Assembly: GCA_934716995.1 (NCBI GenBank)
Contig: CAKUYO010000010.1
Span: forward strand, 9,961-73,960
Source: an uncultured Bacteroidales bacterium
Lineage (GTDB): Bacteria > Bacteroidota > Bacteroidia > Bacteroidales > Paludibacteraceae
DNA: 64,000 nucleotides
Reading direction: 5' to 3'
Every line of letters begins with the position of its first letter. The first letter of the stretch is position 1. The notes beneath the pieces are model-generated. The model was not told where the DNA came from. It searched no databases and was given only the letters and a program-made list of their open reading frames with translations. This document shows positions 9,406 to 17,372 of this stretch, in pieces. The position numbers and the translations under genes are program-made.

Positions 9406-9927
9406 TCAATACAATTCCAGCCACTCCACCCGATTTCCGACCGTTTCGAGGTACTTGCGGAACTCCGTCTGACTGATCACCACCGTGCCGCGGCAGTCGT
9501 TGGGGTGGAAACTGAGCGAAGCGGCGTTTTGCAGGTTCCGGTCGAGAAACAGAATCACATGATGCTCCGTATCGTTGATCAGCCCGAGGGGACTGACGCT
9601 GCCGGGTTCCAACCCGAGATAACGCATCATCCGCTCGGGGCTCGCAAACGAGAGTTTGCCGGGTGCGGGCTGCCCGGCGGCTTGCAGCGAGACTTTGAGC
9701 CGCTGCTCCAGGTCGTGGATAGCGAGGTTGTGGTCGCAATCGAAGCATATCAGATAGTGCTGATTGCCCTTGTGGTTGCGCATAAAAATGTTCTTGCAAT
9801 GCACGCTCCCGTCGTTGTGCCACCAGCGTTTCGCCTCTTCGATGGTCTTGCCCTCGGGGTGGTTGTAACACGTATAACCGATGTGATGCTCCTGCAGATA
9901 CCGCTCTACCTGTTCCTGCCGCTCCAT
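9406..9927 (-). CDS. ProXp/YbaK-type aminoacyl-tRNA editing deacylase
   Basis: The 173-aa protein covers the whole prolyl-tRNA synthetase-associated (YbaK/ProXp) domain, a trans-acting editing enzyme that hydrolyses mischarged tRNA, typically Ala-tRNAPro. Supporting motifs are the N-terminal TCYNHPEGKTIEEAKRW, then HCKNIFMRNHKGNQHYLICF with the catalytic-pocket lysine region, and the C-terminal GSVSPLGLINDTEHHV with the conserved G-x-x-(S/P)PxG loop. The length fits free-standing ProXp-ala proteins from Bacteroidota (about 165-175 aa). It stands alone on the minus strand between a tandem repeat block and the aspartate aminotransferase. Exact substrate (Ala or Cys) is inferred, not seen. Confidence 0.85.
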   Translation of the reverse strand: MERQEQVERYLQEHHIGYTCYNHPEGKTIEEAKRWWHNDGSVHCKNIFMRNHKGNQHYLICFDCDHNLAIHDLEQRLKVSLQAAGQPAPGKLSFASPERMMRYLGLEPGSVSPLGLINDTEHHVILFLDRNLQNAASLSFHPNDCRGTVVISQTEFRKYLETVGNRVEWLELY

Positions 9928-10026
9928 ATTTTTCTGTTTATGGGTTTATTAGTTTATGCGTTTATGCGACGTTGAAATGGTTAATATGGTTGATGCGTTC
10001 ATTACGCATTGTGCATTGTGCATTGT

Positions 10027-10054
10027 ATCAAAGTTGCGCCAGCGCAACTTTGAT
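10027..10054. repeat. 28-nt perfect palindrome over the aspartate aminotransferase stop codon
   Basis: atcaaagttgcgc, loop ca, gcgcaactttgat is self-complementary over its whole length and contains the last codons and the stop codon of the minus-strand aminotransferase gene. There is no T-run after it, so it is not a classical terminator. It could protect the mRNA 3' end. A gcattgt repeat tract (10005-10026) abuts it. Confidence 0.75.
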
Positions 10055-11233
10055 TCTCCTCATAGCCTCCGTGATGTTCGCTTCACTAGTGGCGTACGAG
10101 AGGCGGATGCAGTGGTCCTCGCCGAAAGCCGAGCCGCTGACACACGCCACGTGCGCCTCGTTGAGCAGGTACTCCACCACATCGTCGGCATTCCTGAAGG
10201 TCTGCCCCTGCGGGGTCTGCTTGCCGAAATAGTACGACACGTCGGGGAACAGATAGAAAGCCCCCTGCGGTTCGATAATCTTCCAGCCGGGTATCTCGCG
10301 AGCCAAACCGATAATCAGGTTGCGGCGGCGTTCAAAGGCTTGCCGCATAGTCTCCACGCAGGTCTTGTCGCTCGTATAAGCCGCCTCGGCTGCCTTCTGC
10401 GCAATGGTGGTGGCGCAAGTGCACTGCTGCCCCTGCAAGCGTTTGACGGCACTGATAAAGCCCTTGTCGTGGCACGCCATCCAGCCGATACGGTAGCCCG
10501 TCATAGCGTGGCTCTTGCTCACACCGTTGATGATAACGAGACGATCTTTCAAAGCCCCGAACTGTCCGAGACTCTCATGGTGCCCCGTATAGAGAATATG
10601 CTCATAGATCTCGTCGGAGATGACGCTTATCTGCGGGTGTTTCTCCAATACACGCACAATATCGACCAATGCCTCGTGGCTATAGACGCTGCCCGTCGGG
10701 TTGTTGGGCGTGCAGAGCACCAGCAGACGGGTATTGGGCGTAATAGCCGCTTCCAACTGCTCCGCCGTGATGCAGAAGTTGTTCTTCATCGTAGTGCGCA
10801 CCAGGACGCTCTTGCCCTCCGCCAACTTCACCATCTCTACATAACTCACCCAGCACGGCGTGGGCAGGATGACCTCGTCGCCCGGTCCTACCAGCGTCTC
10901 GATAGCGTTGCAAAGGCAGTGCTTTGCCCCCACCGACACGATGATCTCGTTCGCATTGAACGCCTGCGGGTTATGCTCGCCGAGTTCCTCGTTGAGCGTC
11001 TTGGCAATCGCCTCGCGCAGCGAGGGGAAACCGGGAACGGGACCATAATGGGAGAAATCGTTGTCCACAGCGGCTTTCGCTGCCTCTTTTACATGCTGCG
11101 GAGCCGCAAAATCGGGTTCGCCGAGCGACAGACCGATCACATCCACCCCCTCGGCACGCAACTGTTGGCAACGCGCCGCAATCTGCAATGTCTGCGACTC
11201 GCTGAGCGAGTCAATACGCTTCGAAATCTTCAT
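10028..11233 (-). CDS. Aspartate/aromatic aminotransferase (PLP-dependent, class I)
   Basis: This cytosolic 401-aa enzyme interconverts aspartate and oxaloacetate (or related amino acids) with 2-oxoglutarate. The fold-type I signatures are clear: SLGEPDF near 36-42, TPNNPTGSVY near 175-184, SDEIYEHI near 206, and the PLP lysine K240 within VSKSHAMTGYRIGW. The substrate-carboxylate Arg lies in CIRLSYA near the C-terminus. The sequence is closest in feel to subgroup 1-beta aspartate aminotransferases (AspC/AAT of Bacteroidota). The start agrees with a canonical promoter 26 nt upstream. It is a single-gene transcript. Specificity for aspartate rather than an aromatic or prephenate-type substrate is likely but not proven. 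Confidence 0.88.
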   Translation of the reverse strand: MKISKRIDSLSESQTLQIAARCQQLRAEGVDVIGLSLGEPDFAAPQHVKEAAKAAVDNDFSHYGPVPGFPSLREAIAKTLNEELGEHNPQAFNANEIIVSVGAKHCLCNAIETLVGPGDEVILPTPCWVSYVEMVKLAEGKSVLVRTTMKNNFCITAEQLEAAITPNTRLLVLCTPNNPTGSVYSHEALVDIVRVLEKHPQISVISDEIYEHILYTGHHESLGQFGALKDRLVIINGVSKSHAMTGYRIGWMACHDKGFISAVKRLQGQQCTCATTIAQKAAEAAYTSDKTCVETMRQAFERRRNLIIGLAREIPGWKIIEPQGAFYLFPDVSYYFGKQTPQGQTFRNADDVVEYLLNEAHVACVSGSAFGEDHCIRLSYATSEANITEAMRRIKVALAQL

Positions 11234-11258
11234 ATCCGTACGTTTTTGTATTTGTTTG

Positions 11259-11289
11259 CAAAGTTACAACATTTTCCGCATATACACAA
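11259..11289 (-). promoter_or_regulatory. Promoter of the aspartate aminotransferase gene
   Basis: On the minus strand TTG (11287-11289) and TAACTTTG (11259-11266) are separated by exactly 20 nt, matching the Bacteroidota sigma consensus. Confidence 0.8.
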
Positions 11290-11349
11290 ATATCCCTTTG
11301 TTTGCGGAGAAAAACAAGTATCTCTGTTCATAATTCATCATTCATAATT

Positions 11350-11364
11350 AAAAAGTAAGGTGGA
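11350..11364. repeat. Dispersed word 'aaaagtaaggtggat' (copy 1)
   Basis: Fifteen bases are shared with 44329-44343. Here the word is joined to a gaatgatgaatta-type word (11329-11349, reverse complement) and followed by a cctattagtc-type word (11403-11440). The second copy keeps different neighbours. Confidence 0.6.
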
Positions 11365-11440
11365 TAAAAGGTGGATAAACTCCCCCCTCCTATCTGCTAT
11401 CTGTCCCATTTGTCCTATTAGTCTTATTCGCCCCATTTCG

Positions 11441-11535
11441 CCGACCTGCCAACCAACCTTTTTCCAAACTCTATATACCCGTGTGCGCGTGTATGTGTAT
11501 AATTTTATAAAAAGGTTGGTTGGTCGGCAGGTCGG
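11441..11535. repeat. Long inverted repeat flanking a 45-nt A/T-rich core
   Basis: The left arm (11441-11463, ccgacctgccaaccaacc plus ttttt) is the reverse complement of the right arm (11509-11535) except for a 4-nt insertion. The right arm ends exactly one base before the stop codon of the gene remnant at 11536. It may be a terminator-like fold or a remnant of the element that carried that gene. Confidence 0.7.
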
Positions 11536-11784
11536 TTATTGGGCTTGCGCATAGTGTATCTTGTTGATTTTCACTTCTTCCGATGTTCGTTGATATACTA
11601 TCCAACCTCGGCTCGAACCCACCCGCTTGGCTTTGTACCCCTGCTTCTGCAGTATCATTCCCAGCCGTTGCAGACTCATCGGACGCTTGATGCTCCCCTC
11701 CCATACCAGCACATCGCTTATCTGCGCCGTGGTGAGGAACTCGCCCCTGCCCTCCGCCGGCACGTCGAACAGCACCAGGAGCAA
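11536..11784 (-). pseudogene. Remnant resembling the C-terminus of a VirE/DUF3874-type protein
   Basis: An 82-codon open frame has no ATG: it is opened by a stop two codons before a TTG. The text FLTTAQISDVL, then RPMSLQRLGMILQKQGYKAK and GWIVYQRT resembles the C-terminal winged-helix-like tail (DUF3874) of Bacteroidota VirE/primase-like proteins of mobile elements. That match is from memory and is weak. The 5' part of such a gene would have to be missing: the hemW promoter begins 33 nt away on the other strand. A long inverted repeat follows the stop. I read it as a decayed accessory gene fragment. The alternative is a small real gene starting at TTG. Confidence 0.35.
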
Positions 11785-11816
11785 CTGTTAATTGCATTAT
11801 CGGGGACTATTTTTCG

Positions 11817-11847
11817 TTGGATATATGAAAATTTATGTGTATCTTTG
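11817..11847 (+). promoter_or_regulatory. hemW promoter
   Basis: TTG (11817-11819), 20 nt, TATCTTTG (11840-11847); the ATG follows 18 nt later, so the leader is very short. Confidence 0.8.
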
Positions 11848-11865
11848 CACATCAAAGGAAACAGA

Positions 11866-12981
11866 ATGGCAGGACTCTACATACATATCCCGTTTTGCAA
11901 AAGCAGATGCATCTATTGCGATTTCTTCTCGACCACCCGACTCGACCGGCGGGCAGAGTATGTCGGTGCCTTGATAGAGGAATGGCACGCCCGCGCCGAT
12001 GAAGCGCGACAGGCAGGGACAATAGACACGATCTACTTAGGCGGCGGAACACCCAGTCTGCTGGAGACCGGCGACTTGCAACGCCTGTTAGCCGTATTGC
12101 CGGTATCACAAGCAAGGGAAATCACATTGGAGTGCAACCCCGGCGATATAACACCGGAGAAAGCCGCTGCGTGGCGCACGATGGGTATCAACCGGCTCTC
12201 TATCGGCATCCAATCGTTTGACGACACCCTGCTCCGCCGTATCGGCAGACGCCACACGGCAGAGCAAGCCCGCACCGCAGTGCGCACCGTACAAACCGCC
12301 GGATTTGACAATATATCCGTTGACATCATATACGGATTGCCCATAGACAAAGAACAAAGGACAAAGAACAAAGGACAATTGGGTGTCGTGGAGAAAGATG
12401 TGGAAGAAGCACTGCAATTAGGTGTGCAGCATATATCCACCTATTGCCTGACTTTTGAAGAGGGCACACCGCTGAGCGGGATGTTAGCCCGGGGCGAAGT
12501 GGCGGAAACGGACGAGGATACGGAAAACGCGATGTATGACTATATCGCACACCGCCTTGCAGAAGCAGGGTTTGAGCACTACGAGGTATCGAACTTTGCA
12601 CGCCCCGGCAGGCGTTCTATGCATAACAGCAACTATTGGAACAACACCCCCTATATCGGTTTGGGAGCGGGGGCACATTCGTACAACGGTACCGACCGCT
12701 CATGGAATCCCGACGACCTTGACACCTATATAAGAGGGGTGCAAGACCATACATTAGTGCGCGAAACGGAACGCCTGTCCGCCACCGACCGGTACAACGA
12801 GCGCATTATGCTGGGTCTCCGCACGGCGGACGGCGTTCCCTGCTCTGTTCTGCACAATCCGGCATTGGTTGCTCCATACATACGACGCAACCTGCTTCGT
12901 ATGACGCAGGACAACCGCATAGTCGCCACCCTGCCTGGCTTGCATATTCTCAACCAAATAATAGAAGACCTGATGGAATAG
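11866..12981 (+). CDS. hemW: HemW-type radical SAM protein (heme chaperone, CPO-III-like)
   Basis: The 371-aa protein begins MAGLYIHIPF and carries the radical SAM cysteines C11, C15 and C18 (CKSRCIYC), the GGGTPS SAM motif near 58-63, SIGIQSFDD and IIYGLP. It has the HemN_C-type C-terminus. The C-x3-C-x2-C without the extra N-terminal Cys of true HemN, and the short N-terminus, point to HemW, a heme-binding protein thought to deliver heme to respiratory enzymes, and not to an oxygen-independent coproporphyrinogen oxidase. The ATG at 11866 is chosen because it lies right after a canonical promoter; an upstream in-frame extension is not conserved. Residues 161-170 (DKEQRTKNKG) are coded by a perfect 14-nt tandem repeat that replaces the usual GQT/EEW loop after the YGLP motif. 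Confidence 0.88.
   Translation: MAGLYIHIPFCKSRCIYCDFFSTTRLDRRAEYVGALIEEWHARADEARQAGTIDTIYLGGGTPSLLETGDLQRLLAVLPVSQAREITLECNPGDITPEKAAAWRTMGINRLSIGIQSFDDTLLRRIGRRHTAEQARTAVRTVQTAGFDNISVDIIYGLPIDKEQRTKNKGQLGVVEKDVEEALQLGVQHISTYCLTFEEGTPLSGMLARGEVAETDEDTENAMYDYIAHRLAEAGFEHYEVSNFARPGRRSMHNSNYWNNTPYIGLGAGAHSYNGTDRSWNPDDLDTYIRGVQDHTLVRETERLSATDRYNERIMLGLRTADGVPCSVLHNPALVAPYIRRNLLRMTQDNRIVATLPGLHILNQIIEDLME
12347..12374. repeat. 14-nt tandem repeat inside hemW
   Basis: Two perfect units of acaaagaacaaagg lie in frame in hemW. Nearly the same word forms intergenic tracts at 26727-26763 and, reversed, at 15453-15502, which suggests an intergenic repeat arose in or entered the gene. Confidence 0.8.
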
Positions 12982-13008
12982 ACAAAGAATAAAGGACAAT
13001 GAACAAAG

Positions 13009-13039
13009 AACTAAGAACTAAGAACTAAGAACTAAGAAC
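13009..13039. repeat. 'aactaag' 7-nt tandem repeat
   Basis: About four units of aactaag lie in the convergent gap between hemW and the relA-like gene, preceded by caaagaa-type words (12982-13008). Confidence 0.75.
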
Positions 13040-13067
13040 AAACACCCGCTATGTATGTTAATTAGCA

Positions 13068-14507
13068 TTATTTCTTTGCCCAGCGGGCGGGGATCATACG
13101 ATAGGGGTACCGCTCGCAGATATTGTCCGCATTGGGGCAGTCGCAACGGTGAATACGGATTCCTTTCGTAACGCTGATAAAACCGAAAATCGGGTCGCCC
13201 GGTTGCGGATTGCAGCACTTGGACAAGTGGTAATCCACATTCTTGACGTTCATATCCACCTCTATCGCCAAGCCCGACTGCTGCTCTTTGGGCACATACT
13301 CGGGTTTCGGTTCCGTATGGTGCGGTGCAGGCGTTGCGTCCAATGAAAGGAACACGTCACGCAGTTGCAGGATATCCTCTTTGCCCTGCGCAATCGACTG
13401 GTAGAGGTCGCTGACCGCTTTGTAGCCGAGTTTGTTCGCCAAGCGTGAGATGTCCGCCTCGGTGTATTCCAGTTTCCAGTTGTGGAAACGCCTCTCGAGC
13501 AGTTCTTTTCCCTCGGCGGCGTCCTTGTACTCAATCTCTTTGAGCGACTGGCGGATCTTGTTTTTCGCCTTGGTGGAAGTAACGAAATTGAGCCAGTCGG
13601 CATTCGGTTTCTGGTTGGGTGAGGTGAGGATCTCTATTTGGTCGCCGTTCTGCAACTTCTGCCGGATAGACACGTTCTGGTTGCGGATACGCCCGCCCAC
13701 GCAGTGGTCGCCCACATCGGAGTGGATACTGTAGGCAAAGTCGAGCACCGTAGCCTCGGCAGGCAGACGGCGCAGGTCGCCTGTGGGCGTAAAGACATAG
13801 ACATACTGTTTGTTGGCGAGTATATTGCCTTTCACGCCCTTGTATGCCCAGTGTGCCGCCACGCCTTTCTCCGCCACCTCGTCCATACGTTTGGTACGGA
13901 TCTGCACCTCCACCCAGCGGTCGTCTGGTCCGAGCACCGTGGTATGCAGGCTCTCATAGCCGTTCTCCTTGGGCACGGAAAGCCAGTCGCGCAACCGTTT
14001 GGGGTTGGGCTGGAAAATATCGGTAATGAGCGAATAGACCTGCCAACAGTCCTGTTTTTCGCGGTCGGCAGGCGAGTCGAGAATGATACGTATGGCAAAG
14101 AGGTCGTATATCCGGTCCACATCGCAGTTCTGCGCCTGCATCTTGTGATAAATGGAGTGGATGGATTTCGGACGCCCTTTGATAGTGAAGACAAAGCCCG
14201 CATCTTTGAGTTTCCGCTCGAGCGGGGCGATAAACCGCGCTATGTAGGCATCGCGCTCCGATTTCTTGGCGTTCAGCGCGTGCGCTATATATTTATAGGT
14301 CTTGTAGTCGGTAAACTTCAGCGCGAGGTCCTCCATCTCGGTCTTGATCTGGTACAAGCCCAAGCGGTGTGCCAATGGGGCGTGGAGCATCTGTGTCTCT
14401 TTTGCCACATGGCGGCGGCGGTCGGAATCGCCCTCTTTGTCCAACTGACGCAGCAACTCCAGCCGCTCCGTCAGGATCTGATACAATACCTGATTGCTGT
14501 CTTCCAT
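13068..14507 (-). CDS. RelA/SpoT-family (p)ppGpp synthetase lacking the HD hydrolase domain
   Basis: The 479-aa protein should make the alarmone (p)ppGpp. The synthetase domain (about 107-222) has GRPKSIHSIYHKM, RIYDLFAIRIIL, ENGYESLHTTV and VEVQIRTKRMDEVAEKGVAAHW (key part VQIRTKRMDE). A TGS domain follows (about 235-297: YVYVFTPTGDLRRLP), then a linker helix region and a Cys-rich segment near 433-462 (SKCCNP, HRCDCPNA). There is no N-terminal HD hydrolase: the protein starts at what is normally its last helix (VLYQILTERLELL aligns with VLIKLADRLHNMR), and the His-Asp motif is absent. A C-terminal ACT domain is also missing. The 140 nt upstream hold only divergent promoter sequence, so the missing part is not frameshifted nearby. 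It is probably a synthetase-only long RSH paralog. Confidence 0.8.
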   Translation of the reverse strand: MEDSNQVLYQILTERLELLRQLDKEGDSDRRRHVAKETQMLHAPLAHRLGLYQIKTEMEDLALKFTDYKTYKYIAHALNAKKSERDAYIARFIAPLERKLKDAGFVFTIKGRPKSIHSIYHKMQAQNCDVDRIYDLFAIRIILDSPADREKQDCWQVYSLITDIFQPNPKRLRDWLSVPKENGYESLHTTVLGPDDRWVEVQIRTKRMDEVAEKGVAAHWAYKGVKGNILANKQYVYVFTPTGDLRRLPAEATVLDFAYSIHSDVGDHCVGGRIRNQNVSIRQKLQNGDQIEILTSPNQKPNADWLNFVTSTKAKNKIRQSLKEIEYKDAAEGKELLERRFHNWKLEYTEADISRLANKLGYKAVSDLYQSIAQGKEDILQLRDVFLSLDATPAPHHTEPKPEYVPKEQQSGLAIEVDMNVKNVDYHLSKCCNPQPGDPIFGFISVTKGIRIHRCDCPNADNICERYPYRMIPARWAKK

Positions 14508-14556
14508 AATGCGGTCTCCTCTCTACTTGATTTCGATGGCAAAAATACGCTTTTTT

Positions 14557-14587
14557 TTGCACATATAAAAAAAAAAGCGTAACTTTG
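14557..14587 (+). promoter_or_regulatory. Promoter of the membrane-anchored protein gene
   Basis: TTG (14557-14559), 20 nt including an A10 tract, then TAACTTTG (14580-14587). A weaker divergent box TATTTTTG (minus, 14540-14547) could serve the relA-like gene. Confidence 0.75.
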
Positions 14588-14647
14588 CCGCGGTTTTGTG
14601 CTATAAGTGCACACATAGTCAAGAAACACAAAAATTATACCAGATAA

Positions 14648-15406
14648 ATGAAAGCAACAAAAGCAATTATGATTACTTTGCTCAGCATCGCAGCAGTCGC
14701 AATGGCTTATTTCTGCGTAGTGAGCGTTGTTACTCCTATTAAATTTGAGGAGAAACGTACTGCCCGTGAGGTGGCTGTAGTGAAGAATTTGGTTAATTTG
14801 CGTACTGCGGAGGTGGAGTTCAACCGCCAAAACGGTCGCTATATGGCTGATGCCGACAGTCTGATTCTTTTCCTCCAAACCGCTAAAAAGAAAGAGGTGA
14901 TGAAGGAGGGAAGCCTTACCGACAAACAACTCGAAGCAGGTCTGACCGAGCCGAAGGCTGCCAAGATTATTGATGCTGCCAAGAAAAAAGCACTCAAAAA
15001 GCAGGATTTTGCCAACGACACAGAACTCTACGCCTACATCTGGGCTAACGATAAAGAAGTTATCGAAAACGGTTTGAGCGGTTTCCGCCGTGATACGATT
15101 GAGAGCAACTTGATCCAGAGTCTCTACAAGGGCGAGTACGACGAAAACACTATCGGAGACATCATCTATATCCCCTATACCGACAAGGTAAAGTATGAGA
15201 TCGAGGTGAACAACAACTATACAACCAGCCAGGGTATCCGTGTTCCGCTGTTTGAGGCACGTGCACCGTTTGAGGCTTATCTGGGCGACTTGAACCGCCA
15301 GGAATTGGTGAACCTGATTGACAAGGAGCAGAAACTGGAGCACTATCCCGGCTTGAAGGTAGGTAGCGTGGACGCACCGAACAACAACGCCGGCAACTGG
15401 GAGTAA
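14648..15406 (+). CDS. Membrane-anchored protein of unknown function
   Basis: I do not recognise a named family with certainty. The 252-aa protein has one N-terminal membrane segment (residues 7-29, IMITLLSIAAVAMAYFCVV region) followed by a charged helix VVKNLVNLRTAEVEFNRQNG that resembles the stem of pseudopilins or of MSHA/TadE-like anchors. The rest is soluble, Lys- and Asp-rich, and presumably periplasmic or extracellular. There is no Cys after the signal, so it is a transmembrane anchor and not a lipoprotein. It has its own strong promoter, and rsmD follows 110 nt downstream on the same strand after tandem repeats. Pilin-like membership is a guess from the N-terminal pattern only. Confidence 0.7.
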   Translation: MKATKAIMITLLSIAAVAMAYFCVVSVVTPIKFEEKRTAREVAVVKNLVNLRTAEVEFNRQNGRYMADADSLILFLQTAKKKEVMKEGSLTDKQLEAGLTEPKAAKIIDAAKKKALKKQDFANDTELYAYIWANDKEVIENGLSGFRRDTIESNLIQSLYKGEYDENTIGDIIYIPYTDKVKYEIEVNNNYTTSQGIRVPLFEARAPFEAYLGDLNRQELVNLIDKEQKLEHYPGLKVGSVDAPNNNAGNWE

Positions 15407-15452
15407 TTCTAATTATGAATTAGGAATGATGAATTATTAGCGTAGTATTATC

Positions 15453-15502
15453 ATTCTTTGTTCTTTATTCTTTGTTCTTTATTCTTTGTTCTTTATTCTT
15501 TG
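15453..15502. repeat. 14-nt tandem repeat 'attctttgttcttt', 3.6 units
   Basis: Perfect tandem units lie just upstream of rsmD and are the reverse complement of the aaagaacaaagaa word seen in hemW and at 26727-26763. Longer upstream start choices for rsmD would translate this repeat. Confidence 0.85.
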
Positions 15503-15516
15503 TCCATAGTTCACTT

Positions 15517-16047
15517 ATGCGAATTATATCCGGAACATTCAGGGGGCGTCGATTGGCGCCTCCTAAAAATATAACCGCACGTCCTACCACCGATTTTGCC
15601 AAAGAGAGCCTTTTCAATCTTCTCAACAACCGTATTGATTTTGAGGACTGCGAAATGCTTGACCTCTTTGCCGGTACAGGCGGTATCGGACTGGAGTTTG
15701 TCAGCCGCGGAGCCCGTGAAGTAACGGCGGTGGAAGTGGCACATACGCAGCAGAACTTCATCATCTCGGCTTGTAAGCAGTTGGGGATACGCAACCTGAC
15801 CGTCATACGGGGGGATGTATTCAAGTACATCAATGCGTGCAGGCTGCAGTTCGATTTTATCTTTGCCGACCCGCCGTATGCTTTGGAGAATCTCTCTACC
15901 CTGCCCGATTTGATTTTTGAAAAACAACTGCTTCGCCCCGACGGTCTCTTTGTTCTGGAGCATGGCAAAGACCACGATTTCTCCCCCCACCCGCATTTCA
16001 ACTCTCATCGTGCCTACGGGAGTGTAAACTTTACGTTCTTCCAGTAA
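15517..16047 (+). CDS. rsmD: 16S rRNA (guanine966-N2)-methyltransferase RsmD
   Basis: The 176-aa enzyme uses S-adenosylmethionine to methylate G966 of 16S rRNA in the small-subunit assembly pathway. It begins MRIISGTFRGRRL, the family's own N-terminus, which fixes the start at 15517; the upstream in-frame extension only translates a tandem repeat. Residues RPTTDFAKESLFNLL are typical, SAM motif I is MLDLFAGTGGIGLEF (47-61) and the catalytic motif is DPPY (118-121). The length is normal. The gene follows the membrane-anchored gene; no TAnnTTTG box was found in the gap, so read-through from 14587 is possible. Confidence 0.92.
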   Translation: MRIISGTFRGRRLAPPKNITARPTTDFAKESLFNLLNNRIDFEDCEMLDLFAGTGGIGLEFVSRGAREVTAVEVAHTQQNFIISACKQLGIRNLTVIRGDVFKYINACRLQFDFIFADPPYALENLSTLPDLIFEKQLLRPDGLFVLEHGKDHDFSPHPHFNSHRAYGSVNFTFFQ

Positions 16048-16195
16048 TCTAAAAACAACATATCCCATATACACTACATAAATTTGAGGTCGTGTATATC
16101 ACTCAAATTTTGTAACTTTGTAATCTAAAACAACCGAGTGCTATGCAGATACTAATTTGATAGAGATATATTCAAATACACATTCAAAAATAAAA

Positions 16196-16240
16196 TAAAA
16201 AGGGACTGTCCTGATTGATGTCAAGACAGTCCCTTTTTAG
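16196..16240. terminator. Bidirectional rho-independent terminator
   Basis: aaaagggactgtc, a 14-nt loop and gacagtccctttt form a perfect 13-bp stem with A-run and T-run on the two sides. It closes the minus-strand susCD operon and can also stop transcription coming from rsmD. Confidence 0.9.
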
Positions 16241-16267
16241 GTATGTATGGGATAGTATGGTAAATCC

Positions 16268-17242
16268 TTACAACGAGACGGTTACCTGTGTACCGTAGGC
16301 ACTCTCGGCGGAGAAAGTGAGAGTGGTCAGTTCGCCGGTCTCGTCATAAGCAATGACCAAAGGCGCAGTGGCAGTGAGGTAATAGTAATGCCCGTCGGGA
16401 GTAAGCAGGTAGGAGGTCTCTGCTTCACCGGAACGATAGAAATCGGCAAAGGTATCGCCAAGCGACCAAGCACCCGGATAGATGGCAGTGTATGTGCCTG
16501 CGGGAAGGGATTCGATGGCATTCTCGTCTTCCGCCTCCAAGTCGATAACCAGTGTGTTTCCGACAGTATCGGTGATGGTAACAGTATGGAGTGTTACACC
16601 ATATTTTTCCCAATAGCCTTCGTTCTGCTCATCGGCTTCAATCTCTACCGATTCGGGGTGTTCGATGTGGAACTCGGTTGCCTCGGTCGGTTCTCCGTAC
16701 CAGGCTACATCCTTGAAATCGAGTTTGCCCGTATAGGTGCCTTTGAGTTTGCCGCCCCACGTATTGGTGTAGTCAATCTCGACGGTGTACTCGTCGCCCG
16801 ATTTGGTTACGTTTACTTCAATAGCCGAAGGATACTGGTTAACAGGGGTGGAGTTGTTTACCGAAGCGGCAAACGAGTTTTCCAAGTTGATGGCAAACGG
16901 AGCCACCCCACCGCCTGTGTACTTGCCGGCTGCCAGCGATTGGCTGTCCACAGGAACGCAGAACTCCAACTCGAAGAACTCGCCCTCACCGGCAAACGCA
17001 CCGGCGGTATAGTCAAACGAGAGGTTGGCAGACGAGAAAGCGACAGTCAGTTTGCGTACATCGGCGGTAGCACCGTAATAGATATTTCCCTCGTCATCCT
17101 CTTCGGTGTAGAAATAGGCATCCGCATTGGTAAGCGTCTGACGGGCGAGCAGTATCTCGTCCAAGTTGCCATTTTTCTCTTGCTTGCAGCCCACGAGGCA
17201 GGCTGCAAGAACAAGCGGCAAAGCAAAAATATACTTTTTCAT
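16268..17242 (-). CDS. Surface lipoprotein of the susCD operon (fourth gene)
   Basis: The 324-aa protein begins MKKYIFALPLVLAACLVGC: a lipoprotein signal with the acylated Cys at residue 19, followed by the acidic KQEKNGN, as expected for an exported, probably surface-displayed lipoprotein. The rest looks all-beta with two similar halves (each has a Y-x-G-x-Y / Y-x-x-x-Y-P-type strand pattern), but I do not recognise a named domain. The ATG at 17242 is used because the longer in-frame start would put 28 non-signal residues, partly from a repeat hairpin, before the signal peptide. It is the last gene before the terminator, 131 nt after the previous gene. It probably helps bind the ligand imported by the SusC-like transporter. 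Confidence 0.75.
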   Translation of the reverse strand: MKKYIFALPLVLAACLVGCKQEKNGNLDEILLARQTLTNADAYFYTEEDDEGNIYYGATADVRKLTVAFSSANLSFDYTAGAFAGEGEFFELEFCVPVDSQSLAAGKYTGGGVAPFAINLENSFAASVNNSTPVNQYPSAIEVNVTKSGDEYTVEIDYTNTWGGKLKGTYTGKLDFKDVAWYGEPTEATEFHIEHPESVEIEADEQNEGYWEKYGVTLHTVTITDTVGNTLVIDLEAEDENAIESLPAGTYTAIYPGAWSLGDTFADFYRSGEAETSYLLTPDGHYYYLTATAPLVIAYDETGELTTLTFSAESAYGTQVTVSL

Positions 17243-17280
17243 ATCAATAATCTGTTTTATAAGCGATTTAGTATAAAAAA

Positions 17281-17316
17281 CAAAACCTTGTCTTGCGGCG
17301 CAACACGCGCCGCGCT
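17281..17316. repeat. Hairpin repeat family A, copy 1
   Basis: caaaaccttgtcttgcgg leads into the stem GCGGCGC, loop AACAC, GCGCCGC. It lies between the third and fourth genes of the susCD operon. Confidence 0.8.
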
Positions 17317-17372
17317 TTCTGAACAAATATACTCAAGTAATCAGGTTATAATGGTTTTGAACTCTTTTGCAT

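Noticed and set aside
11539..11865. N-terminal extension of HemW by 109 codons
   Set aside because: The extension is antisense to the gene remnant and crosses a consensus promoter; HemW starts at MAGLYIHIPF.
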